From assembly GCF_014694375.1 (NCBI RefSeq), contig NZ_JAAUWW010000005.1, positions 141,117 through 205,116 on the forward strand: a DNA stretch of 64,000 nt, written 5' to 3'. The stretch's first letter is position 1, and the number at the start of each line of letters is the position of its first letter. The notes under the pieces were generated by a model. That model did no database searches and had not been told where the DNA came from. It saw nothing but the letters and a program-made list of their open reading frames with translations. Both the position numbers and the translations under genes were made by a program. The stretch comes from Vibrio sp. S17_S38. Its GTDB lineage: Bacteria > Pseudomonadota > Gammaproteobacteria > Enterobacterales > Vibrionaceae. Below, in pieces: positions 49,516-58,219 of this stretch.

Positions 49516-52341
49516 TTATTTTAGCAGGGGCTTTAAAAAGTGAGCAGTATGAGAGCCTTTCACTTTGGCTACTTGTTCTGGTGTGCCACAAGCGACGATT
49601 TCACCACCGCCGCTACCGCCTTCAGGGCCTAAATCTATAATCCAATCAGCCGTTTTTATGACATCTAAATTATGCTCAATGACGACAACAGTATTACCGT
49701 GATCTCTTAAACGATGTAGTACCGTTAGCAGTTGCTGAATATCGTGAAAGTGCAATCCAGTTGTTGGTTCATCTAAAATATACAGTGTTTTCCCTGTATC
49801 TCGTTTTGATAGTTCCTTCGCCAATTTTACGCGTTGCGCTTCACCACCTGATAAGGTTGTAGCTGCTTGGCCTAAGCGAATATAAGATAAACCAACATCT
49901 ATTAAGGTTTTCAGTTTTCGGGCAATAACTGGAACGGGTTCAAAAAATTGGTAAGCATCCTCTACCGTCATATCTAACACTTCATCAATGCTTTTTCCTT
50001 TATATTTCGCTTCTAGCGTTTCACGGTTATAGCGCTTTCCTTTACAAGCATCACAAGGTACATAAACATCGGGTAAAAAGTGCATTTCGACTTTAATGAC
50101 GCCGTCACCTTGGCAAGCTTCACAACGACCGCCTCTAACATTAAAACTAAAGCGTCCCGGTTTATAACCACGTGAACGAGATTCTTGAGTACCCGCAAAT
50201 AACTCTCGGATCGGAGTGAAAATACCAGTATAAGTCGCGGGGTTAGACCGTGGCGTTCGGCCTATTGGGCTTTGGTTTATATCGATCACTTTGTCAAAAT
50301 GCTCTAAGCCTATGATTTTTTTATAAGGTGCGGCTTCTGCTGTAGTGGCTCCGTTTAAGCGAGCATGAGCAATTTTAAAAAAAGTATCATTAATTAATGT
50401 CGATTTTCCCGAACCGGAAACGCCAGTGACACAAGTAAATAAGCCAACAGGAATAGATACGTCTACATTTTGTAAGTTGTTGCCTGTCGCTCCAAGTAAC
50501 TCAACGGTTTTCTTTTTATCCATTGGAGTACGTTTTTTCGGGATTTCTATGGCTTTTGCTCCGCTGAGATATTGTCCAGTTAAAGACTCTGGGCTGTTTA
50601 AAATATCTTGCATGGTACCTTCGGCAATAACGTGCCCACCATGAATGCCAGCACCCGGACCAATATCAATCACATAATCAGCAGCGCGGATCGCATCTTC
50701 ATCATGTTCAACCACGATGACGGTATTACCGAGATCGCGTAAGTGAATTAAGGTTTTGAGTAAACGTTCATTATCTCTTTGATGTAAGCCAATAGAAGGC
50801 TCATCTAAGACGTACATAACGCCAACTAATCCTGCGCCAATTTGACTAGCTAAGCGGATACGTTGAGCTTCACCACCAGACAGTGTTTCGGCGCTCCGAG
50901 ATAAGTTGAGATAGTTCAGACCGACATTAATTAAGAAACTTAAACGATCATTGATTTCTTTTAATATTTTTTCTGCGATTTGAGCACGTTGCCCGGTTAA
51001 TGCTAATTGTTCGAAGAAGACGAGCGATTCATTAATACTCATTTCGACTATTTGCGGTAAGGTCGTTTGACCTATAAATACATGGCGAGCTTCCGTTTTA
51101 AGGCGAGCGCCACCGCAACTTGAGCAGGTTTTATTTGAAATATATTTGGCTAAATCTTCTCTGACAGAACTTGATTCCGTTTCATGATAACGACGATTGA
51201 GGTTGTTGAGTATCCCTTCAAATGGGTGACGTTTAACTCGAATATCACCGCGATCATTGACGTACTTGAACTCGATCTCTTCCTTTTTAGAACCATTTAA
51301 TACGACATCTCGAATTTTTTTAGGCAACTGGTTAAAAGGGTGCTTTAAATCGAACTCATAATGTTCAGCGAGAGCATTGAGCATTTGGAAGTAGTAGAAG
51401 TTCTTTTTATCCCAACCACGAATCGCGCCATTGGCAAGGCTTAAACTTTCATCTTGGATCACTCGTTCAGCATCAAAAAATTGTTGTACACCTAATCCAT
51501 CGCAAGTCTCACAGGCTCCGGCTGGATTGTTAAATGAAAATAAACGAGGCTCTAGTTCTCTCATGCTATAACCACAATGAGAACAAGCAAAATTAGCTGA
51601 AAAGATAGTGTCTTCCTGGCTATTATCATCCATCCAGCTAATCGTTGCGGTTCCTCCCGATAATTCTAATGCAGTTTCAAAAGATTCTGCTAGTCGTTGC
51701 TGGATCCCATCTCGAACTTTAAAGCGGTCGACAACGACTTCGATAGTGTGTTTTTTATGTAACTCGAGTGTGGGAGGATCGGATAGATCGCAGGTTTCAC
51801 CATCAATTCTGGCGCGAATGAAGCCTTGAGCGGCTAAATTTTGTAAGGTCTTAACGTGTTCGCCTTTGCGCTCTTTAATGATTGGTGCCAGCAACATTAG
51901 CTTAGAGCCTTCAGGCATTTCGAGTACTTTATCAACCATTTGTGAAATGGTTTGCGCTGCTAATGGAGTATCATGTTCAGGACAACGAGGTTCACCCACA
52001 CGTGCGTAAAGTAAGCGAAGATAATCATAGATCTCCGTAATAGTCCCGACGGTTGAACGTGGGTTATGAGAGGTTGATTTTTGTTCGATTGAAATCGCTG
52101 GTGATAAACCTTCAATATGATCTACATCCGGCTTTTCCATCAAAGATAAAAATTGGCGGGCATAAGCTGAAAGTGATTCTACATAACGACGCTGTCCCTC
52201 TGCATATAAGGTATCAAAAGCAAGGGACGATTTACCTGAGCCGGATAAACCAGTAATAACAATCAGCTTATCTCTAGGGATTGTGAGATCTATATTTTTT
52301 AGGTTATGGGTTCGGGCACCACGAATTTCGATCGTTTCCAT
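49516..52341 (-). CDS. uvrA: Excinuclease ABC subunit A
   Basis: Damage-recognition ATPase of nucleotide excision repair. 941 aa, with two ABC modules: Walker [13 protein letters not shown] (about 31-42) and [15 protein letters not shown] signatures [12 protein letters not shown] and [12 protein letters not shown], Walker [12 protein letters not shown], and zinc sites CSHC...CETC and CEAC...CDAC. ATG 52341. No LexA box of the CTGT-N8-ACAG form was found upstream, although SOS control is usual. Flanked by ERIC copies on both sides. Confidence 0.97.
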   Translation of the reverse strand: METIEIRGARTHNLKNIDLTIPRDKLIVITGLSGSGKSSLAFDTLYAEGQRRYVESLSAYARQFLSLMEKPDVDHIEGLSPAISIEQKSTSHNPRSTVGTITEIYDYLRLLYARVGEPRCPEHDTPLAAQTISQMVDKVLEMPEGSKLMLLAPIIKERKGEHVKTLQNLAAQGFIRARIDGETCDLSDPPTLELHKKHTIEVVVDRFKVRDGIQQRLAESFETALELSGGTATISWMDDNSQEDTIFSANFACSHCGYSMRELEPRLFSFNNPAGACETCDGLGVQQFFDAERVIQDESLSLANGAIRGWDKKNFYYFQMLNALAEHYEFDLKHPFNQLPKKIRDVVLNGSKKEEIEFKYVNDRGDIRVKRHPFEGILNNLNRRYHETESSSVREDLAKYISNKTCSSCGGARLKTEARHVFIGQTTLPQIVEMSINESLVFFEQLALTGQRAQIAEKILKEINDRLSFLINVGLNYLNLSRSAETLSGGEAQRIRLASQIGAGLVGVMYVLDEPSIGLHQRDNERLLKTLIHLRDLGNTVIVVEHDEDAIRAADYVIDIGPGAGIHGGHVIAEGTMQDILNSPESLTGQYLSGAKAIEIPKKRTPMDKKKTVELLGATGNNLQNVDVSIPVGLFTCVTGVSGSGKSTLINDTFFKIAHARLNGATTAEAAPYKKIIGLEHFDKVIDINQSPIGRTPRSNPATYTGIFTPIRELFAGTQESRSRGYKPGRFSFNVRGGRCEACQGDGVIKVEMHFLPDVYVPCDACKGKRYNRETLEAKYKGKSIDEVLDMTVEDAYQFFEPVPVIARKLKTLIDVGLSYIRLGQAATTLSGGEAQRVKLAKELSKRDTGKTLYILDEPTTGLHFHDIQQLLTVLHRLRDHGNTVVVIEHNLDVIKTADWIIDLGPEGGSGGGEIVACGTPEQVAKVKGSHTAHFLKPLLK

Positions 52342-52368
52342 GCTTTATGCTCTCATTAGTAGAATGGG

Positions 52369-52450
52369 TATAGTCGTCTTACTTGAAGATGCAGCTTTGT
52401 TGGTAGCGTCCGCTCACTCCAATCACTTGTTGTTTCATTACTTTGAGTAG
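52369..52450. repeat. ERIC palindrome, internally deleted copy upstream of uvrA
   Basis: 82 bp with left arm TATAGTCGTCTTACTTGAAGATGCAG, core CTCACTCCAATCACTT and right end TTTCATTACTTTGAGTA; most of the right arm is missing. Lies about 30 bases upstream of the uvrA start. Confidence 0.75.
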
Positions 52451-52504
52451 AAGTATTACATAGCTAGTAGAAAGAGAAAATAAAATCCTGTATAAAAAAA
52501 CAGT

Positions 52505-52538
52505 AAAAAGCCGTAACAGCAAGTGCATGTTACGGCTT
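52505..52538 (-). terminator. Terminator downstream of galU
   Basis: Minus strand: AGCCGTAACA / TGTTACGGCT perfect stem with nine-base loop, then TTTTTACTGTTTTTTT. Confidence 0.85.
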
Positions 52539-52559
52539 AACGTTATTTATGAGGTGAGG

Positions 52560-53411
52560 TTACTTCTTATTGGTTTTAGTATCATTGCTTTTTAAATAAA
52601 GGTTCTCATAGCAATAGTTGGTTGCTTCAATGTAGCCTTCAACGCTACCACAATCAAAGCGACGACCTTTAAATTTATACGCTAATACGCAGCCTGATTT
52701 AGCCTGTTTTAAAAGAGCATCGGTGATCTGAATTTCACCACCTTTACCTGGTTCGGTGTTTTCAATTAGCTCAAAAATATCTGGAGTAAGTATATAGCGG
52801 CCAATAATAGCAAGGTTGCTTGGCTCTGTACCAGGCTCTGGTTTTTCAACCATATCATCAACTCGGTAAAGATCGTCTTTAATCATTTCACCCGCAATAA
52901 CACCATATTTATAGGCTTCTTCTTTTGGGACTTCTTGAACCGCCACAATGGTACAGCGAAATTGTTTATACAGTGCCACCATTTGTGACAGTACACCTTG
53001 CTCAGGATTAACACATAGATCATCTGCTAACACGACAGCAAAAGGTTCATCACCGACTAATTCACGACCGGTTAGGATTGCATGACCTAAGCCTTTCATT
53101 TCTCGTTGGCGAGTATAAGTAAAGTTAGCACTATCAATCGTGTCACGAATATTGATCAACAGATCTTCTTTGTTGGTGCCACTAATTTGGTGTTCTAATT
53201 CGTAATTTTTATCAAAGTGATCCGTTAATGAATGTTTTCCACGACCTGTAACGATACACATACCAGTCATACCAGCTTGAATGGCTTCTTCAACACCATA
53301 TTCAATTAATGGTTTGTTTACGATTGGCATCATTTCTTTTGGCATTGATTTAGTTGCAGGTAAGAAGCGAGTTCCGTATCCAGCAGCGGGAAATAGACAT
53401 TTTTTGATCAT
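52560..53411 (-). CDS. galU: UTP-glucose-1-phosphate uridylyltransferase GalU
   Basis: Makes UDP-glucose for polysaccharide, LPS and osmolyte synthesis. 283 aa; nucleotide-binding AAGYGTRFLPATKSMPKEMMP at the N-terminus (GxGTRxLPxTK), EKP motif MVEKPEPG, and FDCGS sugar-binding turn. Fits with the biofilm regulator VpsR and glycan ligase in the same window, which both need UDP-sugars, but no direct link is shown. It lies between uvrA and qstR on the same strand. Confidence 0.94.
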   Translation of the reverse strand: MIKKCLFPAAGYGTRFLPATKSMPKEMMPIVNKPLIEYGVEEAIQAGMTGMCIVTGRGKHSLTDHFDKNYELEHQISGTNKEDLLINIRDTIDSANFTYTRQREMKGLGHAILTGRELVGDEPFAVVLADDLCVNPEQGVLSQMVALYKQFRCTIVAVQEVPKEEAYKYGVIAGEMIKDDLYRVDDMVEKPEPGTEPSNLAIIGRYILTPDIFELIENTEPGKGGEIQITDALLKQAKSGCVLAYKFKGRRFDCGSVEGYIEATNYCYENLYLKSNDTKTNKK

Positions 53412-53570
53412 GACTTAACCTTGTAGAGATTAAAATAATAAGTGTAGTTTAATGGGGGTTAACATAGCATTGTTTAAGTCATGAAAACAAATATTGTTGT
53501 TATTTAGCATGTCAATAAAGCCCCTCAAATCATTGAACTAAAAGTCGATGAGATTGATTTTAGATTAAGG

Positions 53571-54218
53571 TTATAAATATAGCTGAGCCCAATTCATTGC
53601 TTGCCTACGATTGTTGACATTAAGCTTTTTAAATATTCGATACAGGTGAGATTTAATAGTGTGCTCACTGACAAATAATGTATCGGCGATGTCGAGGTTA
53701 CTTTGCCCGATTTGTAAGTGAGTGAGGATTTCTAATTCTCGCCGTGTTAATGCTAACTTTACAGCAATCAAGCTATGGTCATTTGATTGAGTTATACCCT
53801 GCCAATATTGAAATAGATCGCTGAGGAGGTGGCGTGGTAAACGATTTTGTCCTTTATCTATTTCAATGAGCTCTATCAATATATCATCGGTATTCGCGTC
53901 TATTGAGAAGTAACCAGAAAGATTCTTCCATTGAGATATTAATAGCAAGTTATCTTGTTTGGGAGCATGGAAAAATATGGATGCATAAGATTTTCTTACT
54001 AGTATGTGATTTTGAAACTCAAATAGTTCCTCTTCAGAAAAATGACCATCAACGAGTATTAAATACTTATGCTGACTGTTATGCATATAAACCATGTTTT
54101 TTAGATTTAGTAATTGAAAATCAAAATATGAGGACTGTTTTAACTGCTGAAAAAATGGGTGTGTTTCAGATATAAATGGAGATAGCAGGTAAACGGTTGT
54201 TTGTGATGACGTTATCAT
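53571..54218 (-). CDS. qstR: LuxR/CsgD-type competence regulator QstR
   Basis: In V. cholerae QstR links quorum sensing and TfoX to natural competence genes (comEA, comEC, dprA) and type VI secretion. 215 aa: variable N-terminal domain with no clear phospho-acceptor, and a C-terminal LuxR helix-turn-helix (about 152-212; LTRRELEILTHLQIGQSNLDIADTLFVS..). The position between galU and ssb equals V. cholerae qstR. VpsT/CsgD paralogues have similar HTH domains; synteny decides the name. ATG 54218. Confidence 0.82.
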   Translation of the reverse strand: MITSSQTTVYLLSPFISETHPFFQQLKQSSYFDFQLLNLKNMVYMHNSQHKYLILVDGHFSEEELFEFQNHILVRKSYASIFFHAPKQDNLLLISQWKNLSGYFSIDANTDDILIELIEIDKGQNRLPRHLLSDLFQYWQGITQSNDHSLIAVKLALTRRELEILTHLQIGQSNLDIADTLFVSEHTIKSHLYRIFKKLNVNNRRQAMNWAQLYL

Positions 54219-54504
54219 TACTTTACGTGACCTAATTGAATGGAACAGCAGAACGATAGAAAGTTTTATTTTAAGCAGTTTGAACTTTTATTATGTGGTT
54301 TTTTAATGTAAATACCTCTCTATTCTTAACAATGAGATAAAATACATCACCATAAAAATAGATCGTTAGTTGCCTTGTGATTTTCAAAAAATAATATGAT
54401 AAATGTGTGGTGATCTTCTCTATGAATTCAATTCTAACCTTACAGTTAGTCGCTTGAGTGTATAAAGACCGATAAATGTAGCCTGTTTTACATTAGATGC
54501 TGAT

Positions 54505-54526
54505 GGTTTCAATTACGTTGGGTATA
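54505..54526. repeat. ERIC end fragment upstream of ssb
   Basis: GGTTTCAATTACGTTGGGTATA resembles the right end of the 49383-49510 ERIC copy (GCTTCAATTACTTTGGGTATA). Only the outer 22 bp remain. Confidence 0.55.
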
Positions 54527-54546
54527 GGAATAAATCATGATATAAT
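54518..54546 (+). promoter_or_regulatory. Candidate sigma-70 promoter of ssb
   Basis: Perfect TATAAT at 54541-54546 with TTGGGT at 54518-54523 and a 17-base spacer, 37 bases before the ATG. The -35 hexamer lies inside the ERIC end fragment. Confidence 0.5.
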
Positions 54547-54582
54547 TTTAGGCTATTTGAAACACATGAGACGGAGCAGAGC

Positions 54583-55122
54583 ATGGCTAGCCGCGGAATA
54601 AATAAAGTAATATTAGTTGGGAACTTAGGGACTGATCCTGAGATTCGTTATTTACCAAGTGGTGGCGCAGTTGCCAATATTACCATTGCGACTTCAGAGT
54701 CTTGGAGAGATAAAGCAACGGGCGAACAGCGTGAAAAAACAGAATGGCACCGTGTTGCATTGTTTGGCAAGTTAGCAGAAGTCGCTGGTGAGTACTTACG
54801 TAAAGGTTCTCAAGTTTACGTTGAAGGCCAATTACAAACTCGTAAATGGCAAGACCAAAGTGGTCAAGATCGTTTTACCACAGAAGTTGTTGTTCAAGGT
54901 TTTAATGGTGTAATGCAAATGCTTGGTGGCCGTGCGCAAGGTGCAAGTTCGCCAGCAGCGGGTGGTCAGCAGCAACAAAGTGGTAATTGGGGACAACCTC
55001 AACAACCTCAGCAGCAATCTCAACAACAAGCAGCTCCAAGGGTACAACAGCAAGCACCGCAGCAAGCTCAGCCTCAATATAATGAACCGCCAATGGATTT
55101 TGATGACGACATTCCATTTTGA
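54583..55122 (+). CDS. ssb: Single-stranded DNA-binding protein
   Basis: Tetrameric SSB with N-terminal OB fold (about 1-112; [21 protein letters not shown]), a glutamine/proline-rich linker (about 120-168) and the acidic C-terminal tip DFDDDIPF that recruits repair enzymes. 179 aa. ATG 54583 follows GACGGAGCAGAGC. The accessory recombinase module begins directly after its terminator, so the ssb 3' flank is the apparent integration point. Confidence 0.97.
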   Translation: MASRGINKVILVGNLGTDPEIRYLPSGGAVANITIATSESWRDKATGEQREKTEWHRVALFGKLAEVAGEYLRKGSQVYVEGQLQTRKWQDQSGQDRFTTEVVVQGFNGVMQMLGGRAQGASSPAAGGQQQQSGNWGQPQQPQQQSQQQAAPRVQQQAPQQAQPQYNEPPMDFDDDIPF

Positions 55123-55157
55123 ACTAAGACAAAATAAAAAATGTTGAAAAATACACT

Positions 55158-55186
55158 AAAGGCCGCTAATAGCGGCCTTTTCTTTT
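55158..55186 (+). terminator. Terminator of ssb, at the edge of the accessory region
   Basis: AAAGGCCGCT / AGCGGCCTTT perfect stem, three-base loop, TCTTTT tail. The next gene belongs to the mobile module. Confidence 0.93.
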
Positions 55187-55272
55187 ATTGGCTGAAAAAA
55201 AAGTGTTTATTTTTTAGGTTGTGCGTGTATATTATTAACTTACAAGTTTTTATGTTGATTTTTGGATTGGGT

Positions 55273-56622
55273 ATGAAGATTGAGATAAAGAAGTTTATGA
55301 GCGGTGAGCGTTATGTCTTTTTACTAGACGATGACGGCATGCCTGATTTTTGGGTAACGCACTTTGTCACTAATAAACTCAGGAAGAATTTAACAACATC
55401 TTCAATTCAACAGTATCTAAAGTCCATCAAACACTTAAAACTTTGGGAAAGTATAAATGGCAGAGATCTGCTTGAAGAAATTTACAATGGAGCCATTCCA
55501 ACCCTTGATGATATCAATGCTCTGAAAGAGCATTGTAGCTATCGAGCTAGCGTCTTCAAAAATCAGATTAAAACAAATGTTACCGATATGGGCAAATTTC
55601 ATCTTTCTAAATCAAAAGATAAGCCCACCGTCACAAAGTCTCAGTATATCTCTCGTATGGCTCACATTACTGAATATCTCCACTTTTGTGGTAAAGAGCG
55701 AGTTAAGAAGAAACCGTCTGCTTCGCAGTTATCTGATGCGCTTGATTTAATGAAGACGCAGCTAAAAAGCGACATGCCAAAGGATCGTTTAAAAAGCAAA
55801 CAAATGGCTTTAGATAAATCAGGGATACCAGATGATGTATTTGAAGATTTTGTTGCCGTCGCTAAACCCAACTCTGAGCACAATCCCTTTAGTAACTCTG
55901 TCATTCGGTTTCGAAATTACCTCATCGTTCAAATCTTGTATGAAACGGGATTTAGACGCAGTGAACTAGCAGCTCTAAGAATTGGTGACATCGGTACTGA
56001 CACTGACAACCCCACCTTATCAGTTGTACGCAGACATAATAGTAAAGAAGATCCTCGTTTAGATGAGCCTACAGCGAAGACGCTTGGTAGAGCCGTCCCA
56101 ATCTCGAAAGAACTGAGAGATTTACTAAATACCTACGTTAGAACACATCGTTTTCAGACAAAGGCGGCCAAAAAACATCCATTTATATTTGTCTCTCACA
56201 AAGCCAAAAGTGGAAGCTATGAATCAGGTCAACCGCTGGTAAAACAAACGATAAACGATATTTTTAATCGTATTCGCAAGGTTAATTTTGAACGTTTTTG
56301 GGGGATCACGCCACACAGCTTTAGGCATTATTTCAACCATCTGCTATCCAAATGTATTGACCAAGAAAAAAAAGCGGTTGAAGAAGAAGTGAAGCGATTG
56401 GAAGCCGAAGGGAAGCCCCAAGCAGCCAAACTATATGCAGATGAAAATAAAATCACCGAAGCGCGTGAGCTAGAGATTAGAGCTGAGAAGAATGGACATT
56501 CCGACCTAAACTCTGGCAGACCTTACTTGAAACGAACAGTTATAGAACAAGCCAATAAGATGCGGAGAAAGATGCATGAAAATTTAAAACATAAGTCTGA
56601 AGTAGGTGTTTATGGCTATTAA
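55273..56622 (+). CDS. Tyrosine recombinase 1 of the ssb-adjacent module
   Basis: 449-aa phage-integrase-family protein. Likely catalytic residues: R228 (ETGFRRSEL), H348 and R351 (TPHSFRH), H409 (NGHSD) and Y418. Between the HxxRH box and the GH box there is an insertion: 57 residues separate R351 from G408, against roughly 20-25 in XerD-like enzymes, and it is charged and helical (363-405). The frame is open from 55141, but that part overlaps the ssb terminator; ATG 55273 gives a sensible N-terminus (MKIEIKKFMSGERY). Overlaps the next gene by 11 bases. Resembles the first recombinase of trio-type modules (GmtY or TnpA role), which I infer and cannot prove. Confidence 0.8.
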   Translation: MKIEIKKFMSGERYVFLLDDDGMPDFWVTHFVTNKLRKNLTTSSIQQYLKSIKHLKLWESINGRDLLEEIYNGAIPTLDDINALKEHCSYRASVFKNQIKTNVTDMGKFHLSKSKDKPTVTKSQYISRMAHITEYLHFCGKERVKKKPSASQLSDALDLMKTQLKSDMPKDRLKSKQMALDKSGIPDDVFEDFVAVAKPNSEHNPFSNSVIRFRNYLIVQILYETGFRRSELAALRIGDIGTDTDNPTLSVVRRHNSKEDPRLDEPTAKTLGRAVPISKELRDLLNTYVRTHRFQTKAAKKHPFIFVSHKAKSGSYESGQPLVKQTINDIFNRIRKVNFERFWGITPHSFRHYFNHLLSKCIDQEKKAVEEEVKRLEAEGKPQAAKLYADENKITEARELEIRAEKNGHSDLNSGRPYLKRTVIEQANKMRRKMHENLKHKSEVGVYGY

Positions 56623-58219
56623 TACGAAAAAAAACAGTGATTATAGAGATATAAAGTCAAAGACAGACAAGCGACTAAGTAAAGCTAACTATGAGTTTGA
56701 CGTTTATTCTGATAATTGGCAGTTGGATACCAATGTGCGTTTGAATTTGACTCTTTTAGAACCATTAAGTCTTACTCCTAAGTTTTCTGAGTGTTTCAGA
56801 CTTGCTTTAGCGGACTACGCTGCTGAGTTTTCATCTTCTTACACGTCCAATATTTTTCGAGAGTGTCGTGCTCTCTTTGCTTTTGGTGTGACAAATAAAA
56901 TCGGTGAGAAGCACGTCGTCAATTTTAAGAGCAGCTTGACTAAAAACACAGAATACAAGCTAGGGAGTATCCGTGCTTTTTTGCTTGATTGGCATGACAA
57001 GGAAATCTACGGTGTTGATAAGAAAGTTGTTGGCTTGCTCTCAGCGCTCAAAATTTCAGGAAATGAAAAAGGGAAAGCGGTTGCACTTGGTTGCCCGTTT
57101 AGCGGTGCTTATACACTGGAGGAGCAATCCGCATTCATTACGTGGTACGTAGATGCATTTACAGAGCAGCTCATTTCATTATATGACTATGCATTTATCA
57201 TGGCATTGCAGTACACAGGTGCTCGGTCTCTTCAATTAACCCATCTGTATTATGAGGATCTACTCACAAGAACAGAGGCTGGCATTGAGCACTTTGATTT
57301 ACGAATACCTAACGCCAAAAAACGTAATGAAACGTTTAGAGGGTCTTACCAAATCAAAAAAGATGTGAGTGAAGACCTAATATTGGTGCTGACTGCACAG
57401 GCAAAACAATCAATAAAAATGGTTGAAGAATATTTCAACGTTAGCCTTACTAGTCAGCAGAAAAAGCATATCCCCATTTTTATTAATGAGCGAGAGATAT
57501 CGAATCTCACTGACTTTAGTGCATTCGAAGAAATACAACAGAAAACGCCTGATTTATTGTGCTTACGGACGAGAGGTGCAAATCCATCAGTAGGGGAAAT
57601 AACACGAAGATTAGCTCGGCTTTGCCCCTTAAAAACAACCCGAATTAAAGTGGGTGGGGATTATGGAGATTTGCATATTAATCCACGTCGATTTCGTTAC
57701 ACTCATGCGACGAACATGTCTATGCTTGGAGCCAGCGAGCATACGATAGCTGAGGAGTTAGGGCATGAAGATACTCAACAGGTCACCGTGTATACCGAGT
57801 TTAATGAAGAGATGGCGGATAGAATCGACGAGGCGCTAGCTACCGATCTTACCCCATTAGCTCAAGCTTTTTCTGGCACGTTAACAGACAGTGAAAAAGA
57901 CGCAATTCGAGCTAACGATCCCCGAAGCAGAATTAATAATGACGAAGGCAACCCTTTAGGAAATTGTGGAACATTTGGCTTTTGTGCTAATGGCTCTGTG
58001 CATTGCTACACATGCAATAAATTTCAACCTTGGTTAAATGCTCCTCATGAGAAAATGCTGAAAAGCGTCGTTTTGAAACGAGATCGAAAGCGTGAAATGG
58101 GAGCCAGTGAGTTTGTTTTGCAAGGACATAACCGCAGTATCAATGCTATTAAGGCGGTCATTCTAAAGTGCAACGCAAGAAAGCAAGAGTTAGAAAATGA
58201 AGGAGCCTTAAATGTCTAA
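56612..58219 (+). CDS. Tyrosine recombinase 2 of the module, with C-terminal cysteine cluster
   Basis: 535 aa. Catalytic-type residues: R205 (YTGARSLQL), R362 in PRRFRYTHAT where the usual HxLRH reads RRFRY, H385 (LGHED) and Y394 (VTVYTE). The histidine before the second arginine is thus replaced by R359. C-terminal cysteines C452, C458, C465 and C468 form a zinc-finger-like CxxC-type cluster (CGTFGFC ... CYTC). The ATG at 56612 has AGTAGG just upstream; the GTG at 56606 is an alternative. Overlaps the 3' end of the first recombinase gene and the start of the third, indicating coupled translation. Confidence 0.78.
   Translation: MAINTKKNSDYRDIKSKTDKRLSKANYEFDVYSDNWQLDTNVRLNLTLLEPLSLTPKFSECFRLALADYAAEFSSSYTSNIFRECRALFAFGVTNKIGEKHVVNFKSSLTKNTEYKLGSIRAFLLDWHDKEIYGVDKKVVGLLSALKISGNEKGKAVALGCPFSGAYTLEEQSAFITWYVDAFTEQLISLYDYAFIMALQYTGARSLQLTHLYYEDLLTRTEAGIEHFDLRIPNAKKRNETFRGSYQIKKDVSEDLILVLTAQAKQSIKMVEEYFNVSLTSQQKKHIPIFINEREISNLTDFSAFEEIQQKTPDLLCLRTRGANPSVGEITRRLARLCPLKTTRIKVGGDYGDLHINPRRFRYTHATNMSMLGASEHTIAEELGHEDTQQVTVYTEFNEEMADRIDEALATDLTPLAQAFSGTLTDSEKDAIRANDPRSRINNDEGNPLGNCGTFGFCANGSVHCYTCNKFQPWLNAPHEKMLKSVVLKRDRKREMGASEFVLQGHNRSINAIKAVILKCNARKQELENEGALNV

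Larger units (their letters stand above)
54219..54582. other. qstR-ssb intergenic region
   Basis: 364 bp without a gene. Contains the ssb promoter (54518-54546), an ERIC end (54505-54526) and presumably the qstR control region. No LexA box (CTGT-N8-ACAG) found. Confidence 0.6.

Noticed and set aside
52342..52559. LexA box for uvrA
   Set aside because: No CTGT-N8-ACAG sequence was found here or before ssb; SOS control cannot be claimed from the sequence.
55141..55272. N-terminal extension of the first recombinase
   Set aside because: It would begin inside the ssb terminator; the hydrophobic translation is not recombinase-like and ATG 55273 is a better start.
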